64,000 nt of DNA. Origin: Hevea brasiliensis (Eukaryota > Streptophyta > Magnoliopsida > Malpighiales > Euphorbiaceae). Shown here piece after piece: positions 1 to 10,272 of this stretch; position 1 is the first letter of the stretch, and each line of letters begins with the position of its first letter. The DNA lies in NCBI RefSeq assembly GCF_030052815.1, contig NC_079498.1, forward strand, positions 83,500,992 through 83,564,991, written 5' to 3'. The notes below the pieces were generated by a model. It searched no databases. It was not told the DNA's origin and saw nothing but the letters and a program-made list of their open reading frames with translations. The position numbers and the translations under genes were made by a program.

Positions 1-949
1 TTCTTATTTATACTTAACTAATTGACAATTACTAATTGTTTATGTTTAGGGCTTATCTAGTTGTCTTAAGTGTAGTTCTAATCCTTTTAATTGTCTGGAC
101 TGACACCGGCCACCGAAATAGTGAAATATACCAGGCTATACAAATAGGGATATTACATATGCAATATTCTTTATGTTTATACTGTAAGCTGCAGATTACA
201 ATACTGACTTGGGATTATTGTGTAGAGCTACATACTGCCCGATAGTGCACTAAGATAAGGATTATTGCAAACGACATCTATTTTGGTAGAATTCTGCTAG
301 GATAGAATTTTATTATTAAAAGGGAGTTTGAAAATCCTAACCCGGGATTTAAAACTCTAAAGTTATAGAATATTGATAGATAAAAAGAGTTGTGGAAGTG
401 AAAATTTGAATAGCTGGTTCAAATGTAACAAGGAAATGTTACGAATATTAGTAAAAGTTACTAGAATGGTTAGAGGGCCAAATCAGAGGAATACCGAAGT
501 ATACTAGATTTCTTAAGGGTGATAAGTAGTGCTAAATTTTAACTCGACAGTCGAGTCAAGGAATTGAGTCAAGGAGGAAGATAAGACTGAGGAATGAAAT
601 AATTAAAGTTAAGTTGTAGAATGGAAAGAGAAGTAAATAGGAAAGTAAGTATGAGAATTGGTCAGAACAGAACCTGGAGGGTGCTGTGTCTCTACTCCAA
701 GATGATGCGTATCAATGGTGGGACACAGTATCCAGTGAGGTGCAGTCAGAGTAGAGACGATTGAGATTTCACAGAAGGCTATTTCTGAGACGGTCGAAAG
801 GCCCGAAGTTAGGGTGACACCATGGGTGTATGCCACGAAGGCTAGAGAGGAGTCGAACCTAGATATTGAAGAAACAACACATACGGATGATTAAGGACTG
901 ACAATGAGCAAAATTTTGAGTTCAAAATTTCTTTTAAAGGGGGGAGAAT
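1..949 (+). mobile_element. 3' internal remnant of a decayed Ty3/Gypsy-type element
   Basis: No long ORF survives. Positions 682-753 read as a gag scrap with the motif QDDAYQWWDT, matching QDDAYGWWDT in the intact Gypsy gag at about 53625. A polypurine tract and an LTR start follow directly, so this is the last part of an internal region just before a 3' LTR. The pol domains expected here are missing, and a gag scrap lies within 300 bp of the polypurine tract. The copy is therefore either internally deleted or a non-autonomous derivative. The left end lies outside the window. Confidence 0.65.
936..949 (+). other. Polypurine tract of the leftmost Gypsy element
   Basis: A run of A and G with six consecutive G sits directly before an LTR that begins TGTAACACCC. 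This is the plus-strand primer position, and the preceding AAAATTT-rich stretch is typical of Tekay/Del chromovirus 3' ends. Confidence 0.7.
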
Positions 950-1935
950 TGTAACACCCCTATATGCATAGTCCTGTGCAAATCACTATTCCAGTGACCG
1001 GTGTCTGTCCGGACAGCTGGCATGTTTGAAACTACACTTAAATGATATTGAGAAGACATAAAATGATGAAATATAAGTTAAGAAAATACAAAAAAAATTA
1101 AGTGAAAATAAAAGAGACAAAGTGCAATTAGGTTAAATGAGCCAGAAACTGTAGCGATGGGTGACCGCACCGAGAAGTTACAGCGAGGACCGTTGACTAG
1201 CTCTGGACCGCAAGGAACCCCTGGAAATAATTTTTAAGACATGAATAAAGGCCTATTGAGGTGTAATTAACATTAGAAATGTCAAAGAAAAATTAATAAA
1301 TTAGTACAAAGAAAAATAAAAAGTCAAGAAACCGACAAAAATTGGTGTTATCGAAAAATTGGGAATACAAACCGAATAGGGGCATTTTGGTCAATTGACC
1401 CCCCGAGTTGACTTTTGACCTAAATTTCCATTAAAAATAAGTAGTGTTGAATTTTGAAAATGCCATGAAAAATGAAATTCCATGTGTAGAATAATTAAGA
1501 GAAATTAAGGGGTAAAACTTAAGATAATTAAAAGTTTAATTATATGATTATTTAATTTACATTAGTGGAGCACTATGGAGTATTTAAATGCTTAAGTGAA
1601 CAGCCATTTTCACTGTAATTCTCTCATCTTTAACCTCACATTCACCTTGCCAAACCAAGCTTTCTCCCAAACTCTCCCATGGCCGTCCACCATGCAATGG
1701 CCAACCACCATCTTCAAGCCACCGATTCTTCTAAGTTTCTTCATTAAAGTTGGTCTACACAACTTGGGAACGAAATTGGTAGCAAGAAGGAAGAGATTTG
1801 GAGAAGTTATGACAAGTTCAACTTGAGGTAAATGTCCAATTTTCTTTCCTTTCTTTGTTAAAGTTAGTCTTAGTGTTGATGAGTTATGGAGGTGCTTCAT
1901 TTTTGACAGCCATGGATATTGAAGAAGTTTGAGTT
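950..1935 (+). mobile_element. Truncated 3' LTR, Gypsy family F1-like
   Basis: Starts TGTAACACCCC right after the polypurine tract and aligns with the first ~1.3 kb of the solo LTR at 3677. It has the 5S-like block (1130-1178), a TATA-like TATTTAAA at 1581 and a donor-like GTAAAT at 1828. It stops abruptly where Copia gag sequence begins (about 1932-1937), so the rest of the LTR and the 5' part of the Copia were lost in one deletion or rearrangement. Confidence 0.75.
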
Positions 1936-3676
1936 GTTCAAATGTTCCTGGTCCCTTACCTCCAGAGGCCACACAAGAGGAACATGAAACTTTGGACAAG
2001 TGGAAGGAGCATGATATGAGAGCTAAGTGTTACATGCTTGCTTCCATGAGTAATGAGTTACAGAAGCAACATGAGAACATGCAAAGTGCAAGTGAGATCC
2101 TCCTTCACCTACAAGAGTTGTATGGTGAGCACAGTAGGAATGCTAGGTATGAGATATCTAGACAGCTATTCCGTATGAGGATGTCTGAGGGACAGAATAT
2201 TGGGGATCATGTCCACAAGATGATTCGGCTGATTGAGCAGTTGGAACATCTTGACTTCAACATGGATTTCCAACTACAAACGGATTTGATCCTTCAGTCC
2301 CTTCCTGAGTCTTTTGGGAATTTTGTGACAAATTTCCATATGACTAAACAGGAATGCACCTTAGCTGGTTTACTCAACATGCTGGTTATTGCCCAAAAGA
2401 ATATGCCGGGCAATAAAGGAAAAGAGGTAGCTTTGGTTGCATCTTCTTCTGCTGGAAAGTCCAATAAGAAGAAGGGCAATAAGAAAAAGAAACCTCAGAT
2501 TCTTGGTCCTTCCAAGAAAATAGCTAAACAGAAAAGGAAGACTAAAGCTGATGGAGGCAAAGGAAAGTGTTTCCACTGCCAAAAGGATGGGCACTGGAAA
2601 AGGAATTGCCCAGAGTATCTTGCTTCTCTGAAGGACAAGAAGGATACACCTTCGGAAGGTATGTCCATATCTTGTTATTTAGATTCTGATGATACACATA
2701 GTTCACCTACAGCTTGGGCTTTAGATACTGATGCCAGTTCTCACATTTCTAATGATATGCAGGAACTAGCAAACAGTAGCAGCTTGCGTTCTCAAGATAT
2801 TAGAGTCCGGATTGGCAATGGCTCAACTGTTGAAGCTTGAGCCATAGGATCTAAATCTTTTTACATGTTTGGACATGTTTTGTGTTTGGATAATATTTTA
2901 TATGTACTTGATGCTTTTAAGAACATCATTTTTATATCTAGTTTGACTAGAAATGGCTATGAATTTCAGTTCACAGATGATGTTTGCAATATTTATTTTG
3001 GAAATAAATATGTTGGTTCAGGTTATATGAATGATGGTCTTTATTATTTGGATAATAATGACAAACACAAATTGAATGCAAGTGATCTAAAAGAATGCAA
3101 TGCCATGGTGAAAACCAACTCAAGTTCAAAATATATTTGGCACTTAAGGTTATGTCATGTTGCAGAAGATAGGATTGCAAAACTGGAGAAAATGGGGATT
3201 CTATCCTCATTGGGCTCTGAGCCTACTCCAACTTGTGAATCTTGCCTTCAGGGCAAAATGACTAGATCACCCTTTGTTGGACAAGGGCTAAGAGCTGAAA
3301 ATATTTTGGAGCTAATACATAGTGATGTATGTGGTCCATTTAAAGAAATGGTTAGAGGGGGTTTTCATTATTTTATTACCTTTACTGATGATAAATCAAG
3401 GTTTGGGTATTTGTATTTGATGAAATACAAACATGAATCTTTTGAAAAGTTCAAAGAATTTAAATCTGAAGTAGAAAATCAAACAGGAAAGAGTATTAAA
3501 GCTCTTCGATCAGATCGTGGAGGTGAATATTTGAGTACTGAATTTAATGAATACTTGAGAGAGCATGACATTGTTTCTCAGCTGACTACTCCAGGAACGC
3601 CACAACTGAATGGTGTATCTGAAAGGAAAAATCGTACCCTATTGGATATGGTACGTAGTATGATGAGCTATACTGA
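1936..3676 (+). pseudogene. Copia C1 gag-protease-integrase, 5' half (broken)
   Basis: Ty1/Copia polyprotein fragment. Gag lacks its N-terminus: about 45 residues present in the copy at 18623 are missing. A CCHC zinc knuckle (CFHCQKDGHWKRNC) lies at 2568-2609. The protease motif reads DTDASSHI where DTG is expected, so it is probably inactive. An in-frame TGA at 2838 interrupts the frame, which then continues. The integrase has its HHCC region (WHLRLCH...CESCLQGK), then SDVCGP, LRSDRGGEY and NGVSER, so the catalytic D, D and E are all kept. The frame stays open until a solo LTR splits it at 3677 and resumes at 8143. Copia lineage is not assigned. Confidence 0.88.
3672..3676 (+). repeat. Target-site duplication ACTGA, left copy
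   Basis: ACTGA directly precedes TGTAACACCCC at 3677 and recurs at 8143-8147 directly after TGTGACA. The undisrupted Copia copies read straight through this site. Confidence 0.9.
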
Positions 3677-3850
3677 TGTAACACCCCTATGTTCGGTAGT
3701 GCGTTCTACTGTTCCGGTGACCAGTGCTTTTCGGACAGCTAGGATGCCTAGAACCACACTTTGATATGAGGGAGGAGACATAAAATAATGAAATACAAGA
3801 AAATAAAATATAAGAAAAACAAAGAAAAAATAATAGCAAAGAAATGTAAC

Positions 3851-3905
3851 CAAGTTAAGCGAGCCGAAAACCCTAGCGATGGGTGACCGCACTGGGAAGT
3901 CACGG
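3851..3905 (+). promoter_or_regulatory. 5S-rRNA-like block in U3 of solo LTR S1
   Basis: AGTTAAGCG followed by GATGGGTGACC and TGGGAAGTC reproduces the box A start and box C region of plant 5S rRNA genes in the right order, with the gap about 7 nt shorter. Equivalent blocks occur in the other F1, F2 and F4 LTRs here. Whether it binds TFIIIA or recruits Pol III is unknown. Confidence 0.6.
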
Positions 3906-4314
3906 CGTGGACCGTTGACTAGCCCTAGACTGCGAGGAACCCTGGAAAATATTTTTAGGACTTAAAGAGACATCAATTGAAGTATAAATATCATTATAAA
4001 TATCAAAGAAAAATTAAATAATTAGTACAAAGAAAAGTGAGAAATCGAAAAACGGACAAAACCCGGTGTTACCGAAAAATCGGGAATGCAACCCGAACAG
4101 GGGCATTATGGTCATTTGACATCCCGAATTGTCTTTTGACCTAAAAGTCCATTAAAAATAAATAATATTACACTTAGAAAATAAAATGAAGAATTAATTT
4201 GGTGGTACCTAATGTAAATAGCCAAAAGTGGAGTGAAAATTGCGTAAATAACACATTTAACATATAAAATGATTAAACTAAAGTGAGTGGACCACTAAGG
4301 AATAAACTAAGGAT

Positions 4315-4320
4315 TATAAA
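4315..4320 (+). promoter_or_regulatory. TATA-like box of LTR S1
   Basis: TATAAA placed 245 nt before a GTAAGT donor-like site. Other LTRs here keep a TATA-like site 245-256 nt before the equivalent donor (1581, 38634, 49057, 50577), which supports a real promoter. Confidence 0.5.
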
Positions 4321-4405
4321 ATGTGTTAGTGGGCAGATTTCTCCACTAAACACTTCATCTTCAAGCTTGAGAATCATCCATGCCGTAAATGAAAAGCTCC
4401 CAAAA

Positions 4406-5018
4406 CCTCCATGGCCATTTTTCTTTAAGCTTCATGCACTCCTTCAATTTACCTCCAATCACCTAGGTAACTTCACTAAAAATTGTCCTCCCATCACAAG
4501 GAAGAGCTTGATACCAAAATCAAGAAGTTTAGTGAAGGTTTAACTAGTCCCAACCAAAGGTAAGTTTGTATTTTTGAACATTGCTTTGTTAAACTTTGTA
4601 TACTTGTTATGGGTGTTTGAATTGTGAAGAAAATTTTCAAGTTTGAGGAGTTCTTGATATATCAATTTTGGACAGCAGAATTCACCTTCTTCAACCTCTC
4701 AAAATTCCAGCCAAAACCAAAGAAAATGGAAGAGAGAAGAATCCTCCATGGCCATCCATGGCCAAGCTCCATGCATGCATGAAGTAAGCCAATTTCTTCC
4801 TAAGTTCCTTAATCAAAGTTAGTCTACACCACTTGGGCAGTAGATAGGCAGCAAGAAGATCAAGTTTTGGAGAGATTTTGAAGAGTTTCCAAAGTGGTAA
4901 GTTTGTGTTTTTGGTTATAGCTTCATTAAAGTTTGTGAGGAGGTTATGGGTACTCGAATTGTGAAAAGAATTTTGGAGTTTGATGTTCTAAGGGAGATGT
5001 TTATTTTTGGCAGCCATG
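4406..5018 (+). repeat. Internal tandem duplication in LTR S1, period about 337 bp
   Basis: Two diverged copies, each running from CCTCCATGGCC through a donor-like GTAAGT (4560 and 4897) to a TTTTGG-CAGC segment. The copy of this family at 49155-49425 has the unit once. The second donor-like site may give this LTR two alternative splice donors. Confidence 0.7.
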
Positions 5019-6975
5019 GAAACTCCTTGAAGACAGTTTATTTTTTCTTGTAAATGGTCGATTAAAGGATTGATTAAATGTATATTGTGTAGGAAATTAT
5101 TAGGGTGATGTATACTTAGTATATGTGAATGTGTATTGAAATTTGAGTGCTTGGAAATTAAGGGAATGTAATGCATGAATTGGCAGCCTGGTTTGGTGAA
5201 CCATAAGTATGTTATTTCATGTTTGGATTATGGAATATTAATATTGAATTGTGTTAGTTGTTATGGCAGTTTGGGTATATGTGTGATGGTGTGAAGTTGG
5301 ACATGTAATTGAGCATGAATAGGTGATTAAATTGTTGTAAATGAGTTTGACAAATTCTGCACTTAATGGTGTATGTTGAATGTGATTGTAAGCTGCCAAA
5401 ATGATCAACAATATGTGGTAAAATATGTTTAGGTTAGGATACAAACCAGAATTGGCATGAAGGTGAAGTTTGGTAAGTGTTAAAGGTGATCTTTGATGAG
5501 TATAAACAAAATGTAGTAGGGCAGTTTGTGTTTTAGGCTTAGAACCTTAAGAGTGTGGCTCCAATTGGTATGAGACCAATTGAAGGTGAAACTAGGCACA
5601 AAATGTGCCAACTTTCATTAAGAAAGCATACCAAAATTCTGCTTGCAAGGTGACATAAAAAAATGACCAATTCGGATTAGGTGCAATTGAGGCCTGAAAA
5701 TTGACCAATTGGGCAGCAGTTAGTGTTTAGGCAATAACTCACTCAAAACAGGTCCAATTGACCTGAAATTTTAACCATGAATAGTTAAGACCCATACCTA
5801 CAAGTCTTATGAAGACACCAAAGCCCAGAAATGACCATAAGCAAGTCAAACAGCTTGCACAAGTTCGGGTCCAAAAACTGGCCGAACCAAAGTTGACCAA
5901 AATTGACCTAAAATGACCAAATTTTATGCCATTTGACCAGCAATAGTAAAATGACCATAACTTGGTCTACATAACTCGGATTGACCTAAAATTTTTCTCC
6001 ACGTTCCATAAGACATAGATCTACAAGTTTGTAGTTTTGACCAAAACCCGAAAATCGAGGGAACTAGGTCGTCCGGCTAGGTCAAACTAGTATCCCGGAA
6101 TCCAGCAAATTGCAAGAAAATGCAGTATACACGGAAATGAACTTGGTAAAATGTACTAACCCTAAAAGACTATCGAATGTGACATGTTAGTAACATTAAA
6201 ACCTAATTTACCTAGAATGCATTGAGGGTCGACATATTAGGTTGATTAAGCAAATAATAGCATTCAGTGAATTATTTATCAAACATTATCGATAGAGACA
6301 GTTTAATTAAGTACTGAAACACTTCAAATTGTGTTTCTCAGTTAGCAAAGACTCAGGAAAAAGGGAAGGAAACACTGAGTCAAGACCAGAAGACAGTTAT
6401 CAGAGGCTTGTGCACAACTAGTTTTTAACTGATTTTGTTTTGAATATTTCATATGATTAAATGACATATTTTTCTTATGTATTATGTTCAGCAAGCATTG
6501 GATTTAATTCAATGATTATTGAAAATTGTTATAGTATGTATGAATTTAGCTTTGTGAAATGGTATTTCCACAAGTATTAAGCATTGTTATGGATTGAATA
6601 AATTATGTTTTGGAAAATTATGATAGAACATGTTTTGAATTGTGATGGTAATTTTCATGGAAAATGCAAATTTATGATTTAAATTGTGATGAGCATAAAA
6701 ATTATTGGATATTGGAATTGAATTTGAATCGAATTATATTATGATTTATGCTCATTAAAAGGATTGTGATATTTTTTTATATCTCACTATAGATGCTTGA
6801 CTAGGTTATTACCCGTCTCTCTCATTTGTTGAGAAGACAATGGAGTTAGTTGTGTTTTGATTACCATGGTATGTGCACAGGCTTAGATTTTCCTCTGATT
6901 TGATGTTAGATCTAAGTTTATTTTATCGTTATGGCCCTTGCGGAAGATTCATTATTGTGATGGTATGCGTGCGAT

Positions 6976-7045
6976 GATTCGACCTCCCCGACCATAGGGA
7001 GTTAGAATCTGATTCGACCTCCCCGACCATAGGGAGTTAGAATCA
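6976..7045 (+). repeat. 35-bp direct doublet in LTR S1
   Basis: Two back-to-back copies of a unit beginning GATTCGACCTCCCCGACC. The same doublet is at 62701-62770 in the other family-F1 LTR, so it predates both insertions. Confidence 0.85.
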
Positions 7046-7086
7046 CATCGAAGATGGCCCTTTTGGATTAGTCTTGCATAGTTAGT

Positions 7087-7260
7087 GAGATAAAGAATGA
7101 TTTTTGAGATACAGCATGGTTTTTGAGCTACAGCGTGGTTTTTGAGATACAACATGGTTTTGAGATAAAGATTGATTTTTGAGATACAACATGGTTTTGA
7201 GATAAAGATTGATTTTTGAGATACATAATGATTTTTGAGATACAGAATGGCTTTTGAATG
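7087..7260 (+). repeat. 19-bp minisatellite in LTR S1
   Basis: Degenerate tandem copies of a GAGATACA/GAGATAAAG...GATTTTT unit of 18-19 bp. The copy at 62812-62960 is more regular and differs in unit order, so the array has been re-expanded. Confidence 0.8.
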
Positions 7261-7502
7261 GTAAAGAATTGTGATTTCAATTATGGTTTATGTATAATTG
7301 ATTTTGTTGGAATTACTTAAATGGTTAGCCATGATTGATAAATTGAATTTTGTGATCAAAGTCATTTATACAAATGATTTACATTATTGGTAATGAATAT
7401 TTTGAGTTTTGGAATTTGATGAGTATTCAGATTCCCAAATTATTTACTGTAAATTTTGTCAATGTATATTATACTATATTTTTAAATTATAGCTGTGCAC
7501 CA

Positions 7503-7540
7503 CTGAGTTCACCACTCAGCGATAGCTTTGTATGCTGTTG
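7503..7540 (+). promoter_or_regulatory. Hairpins H1 and H2 in LTR S1
   Basis: H1 arms CTGAGT (7503-7508) and ACTCAG (7514-7519) pair perfectly. H2 arms CGATAGC (7520-7526) and GCTGTTG (7534-7540) pair over 7 positions with two G-T wobbles. The same pair of hairpins, with compensating arm changes, is in LTRs of other families (40527, 44587, 52443). Confidence 0.6.
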
Positions 7541-7905
7541 CAAGTAAGAAGAGCATAGAGCAGTGAGTAAGTTTCTTTGAAGACACTTTCAGATAAGCTC
7601 CAGGTATATTATAGGTATACCCATGTACATAGGTCTGATGTATGCATGTAATAATATGTATGTAAATTATTTGAGCAGTTGTAAATTAAAATTGTACATT
7701 GAAGTTGTAAAGTGAATTATGAGTTATTTTGACTTGTAAAATTTGTATTATATTTCTTTTATCTCATCCTTTGAAAATACTGAAAAATTGTTGTGGATTG
7801 AGTTGAGAAAAATATTGTGTTGAATTTTGTTGGAGTTGAGATTTGGAAAAATATTGAAGTGCTTTTTACAGGTTTTCTGAAGAACTGTTTTATCCAAAAT
7901 ACAGA

Positions 7906-7918
7906 TGGCACTCTGCCA
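7906..7918 (+). promoter_or_regulatory. Hairpin H3 in LTR S1
   Basis: Arms TGGCA and TGCCA with a CTC loop, followed by an A/T-rich tract. It sits in a conserved context (AAGTG-CTTTTTACAGG upstream) and has differently spelled but equally paired arms in other families (40962, 48235). Confidence 0.55.
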
Positions 7919-8142
7919 AAATTTTTACAGAAATTCCAAATAAGTCAAATGTGTTAGTTCTATCACTTCAGTTCACAAAAGTTTTTAACACCTGTAAATA
8001 GTGCTCACCACTGTGAAAGAAGTAAGAAAAGTTTTTAAAATCCCTTGTAGTGTATTTAATGGATTATCAGTAGACGGAGTTGATAATTCATTAGGTATAC
8101 TATGGGATCATGTCATGCCTTACAGAGGGGTAGGGTGTGACA

Positions 8143-8147
8143 ACTGA
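8143..8147 (+). repeat. Target-site duplication ACTGA, right copy
   Basis: Second copy of ACTGA, directly after the TGTGACA end of solo LTR S1. Copia coding sequence resumes here. Confidence 0.9.
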
Positions 8148-10258
8148 TATACCAATCTTCTTTTGGGGATTTGCATTAGAATCAGCTTTGTATATTCTGA
8201 ATAGGATTCCATCAAAATCAGTTTCTTCTACACCTTATGAGATATGGCATGGAAGAAAACCAAGTCTTAAGCATGTTAAGATTTAGGGTTGTCCAGCTTA
8301 TATCAAAAAGCTGAACACTGATAAATTGGAGACCAAATCAGAAAAAGGTCGATTTGTTGGATATCCAAAAGATAGTTTTGGATATTAATTTTATTTGCCT
8401 ACTTCACTAAAGGTTGTGATAAGTAGAGATGCCACATTTCTTGAACAACAGTTTGTTCGAGAAGGAGGCAAAGGAAGGCAAATAGAGTTAGAATTGGAGA
8501 ATTCTGACCAACCAACAGATCAGATGGATATAGATCCATCTAGTCAACCTATACTTGTTGATGAAACATCTACAGCTGTTCCTCGTAGAACAACCAGGGT
8601 ATCTCACCCACCAGTGAGATATCGTTTTCTTCATGAAGAAGAACAAGAGTTGTCTACTCATGAAGAAGTAGATCATAGAGATGATCCACTTACTTATGAA
8701 GAAGCCATATCAGATATAGACTCTTCAAAATGGATTGATGCTATGAAATCCGAGATTGATTCCATGTATAAGAATCAAGCTTGGGATCTTGTTAACCCAC
8801 CTAAAGGTATTGTACCTATAGGGAACAAATGGGTTTTCAAGAAGAAAATTGGTTCTGATGGAAAGGTAGAGACCTATAAGGCAAGGCTAGTAACGAAAGG
8901 GTTTCGCCAAAGGCAAGGAATCGACTATGAGGAGACTTTCTCACCTGTTGCCATGCTTAAATCAATTAGGATTTTATTAGCAATAGCTGCATACTATGAT
9001 TATGAGATTTGGCAAATGGATGTCAAAACAGCTTTTCTCAATGGATACATTGAAGAAAACATTTTCATGGAACAACCTAGGGGTTTTGAATCCCAAGATG
9101 GTTCCAAGGTATGCAAGCTAAAGTGATCCATTTATGGGTTGAAACAAGCTTCGAAGAGTTGGAACATCTGTTTTGATGAAGCCATTAAATCCTTTGGTTT
9201 TATCAAAAATGAGGATGAGCCATGTGTATATAAGAAGGTTAGTGACAATGCTATCACTTTCCTTGTCTTATATGTGGATGACATACTGTTGATGCGTAAT
9301 GACACAGGTATGTTGACGACTATAAAGGTATGGTTGTCAAATACATTCTCCATGAAAAACTTAGGGGAGGCAACCTATATTCTTGGGATTCGCATCTACA
9401 GAGATAGAGCAAAAAGAATAATTGGTTTATCCCAAAGTCTATACTTTGAAAAGGTGTTAAAGAGGTTTAACATGCTTGATTCCAAGAGAGGATTGTTACC
9501 AGTGAGACATGGTATCCACCTTTCTAAAGAGATGTCTCCAAAGACACCTGAAGAAAGAGATAAGATGGCCAGGATTCCATATGCTTCGGCCATTGGAAGT
9601 TTAATGTATGCAATGTTGTGTACTAGGCCGGATATCACATATGCTGTTAGTTTGACTAGCAGGTATCAATCCAATCCAGGTTTGGAACATTGGATAGCTG
9701 TCAAGAATATCCTTAAGTACTTGAGAAGAACTAAGGATTTATTCTTGATTTATGGAGGTGCAGACTTGCAATTGGATGGTTATACTGATTCTGATTTCCA
9801 ATCAGATATCAATGATAGAAAGTCTACCTCTGGATATGTGTTCATTTGTAATGGAGGTGCAGTCAGTTGGAAGAGTTCCAAACAGAGCACGACTACAGAT
9901 TTCACTACAGAGGCTGAGTATATTCTTGCATCGATGTCGCAAAGGAAGTCGCTTTGGATAAAGAAGTTCGTGATGTAACTTACAGTAGTTCCTTCCATTG
10001 AGTCGCCAGTTCCACCACATCGTGACAATAATTGAGCGATCATACAAAGCTAAGGAACCAAGGTCTCACCAGAAATCCAAACACATAGAAAGGCGCTACC
10101 ACATTATCAGAGAAATAGTTGGGCGAGGCGATGTAGCCATGCAGAAAATAGCATCAGCTGAAAATCCAGCTGATCCATTCACTAAGCCTATGTCACAAAC
10201 TCAGTTAGACCGACATCTTGAGAAGATAGGTCTAAGATATTGTAATGAATGGCTCTAG
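8143..10258 (+). pseudogene. Copia C1 integrase end, reverse transcriptase and RNase H (broken)
   Basis: Continues the polyprotein interrupted at 3676. In order: the integrase C-terminal part, a linker, RT (KWVFKKKIG, QMDVKTAFLNG, catalytic YVDD at 9271-9282), and RNase H ([29 protein letters not shown]), ending NEWL with a stop at 10256. Defects seen: stops at 8283, about 8386 and 9124, another around 9976, and a frameshift near 10045. The stops and the LTR insertion make it non-functional, but the domain order is complete. Confidence 0.88.
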
Positions 10259-10272
10259 TTCTATTGGGAGAT

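Larger units (their letters stand above)
3677..8142 (+). mobile_element. Solo LTR S1 of a Ty3/Gypsy element, family F1, 4466 bp
   Basis: Begins TGTAACACCCC, ends GGGTGTGACA, has no internal region and is flanked by ACTGA. It is the whole-length reference for family F1. The same sequence is found in pieces at 44799-44854, 48490-49969 and 61297-63865, where a Met-tRNA primer site follows it. That proves it is an LTR. Contents: 5S-like block 3851-3905, TATA-like 4315-4320, donor-like GTAAGT at 4560, an internal ~337-bp duplication, a 35-bp doublet, a 19-bp minisatellite and three hairpins. It arose by recombination between the two LTRs of a former complete element. Confidence 0.92.

Noticed and set aside
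3677..8142. Hammerhead-type ribozyme (retrozyme) in the long LTRs
   Set aside because: No CTGATGA plus GAAA core with suitable stems found next to hairpins H1-H3, and the LTRs are far longer than retrozyme LTRs.
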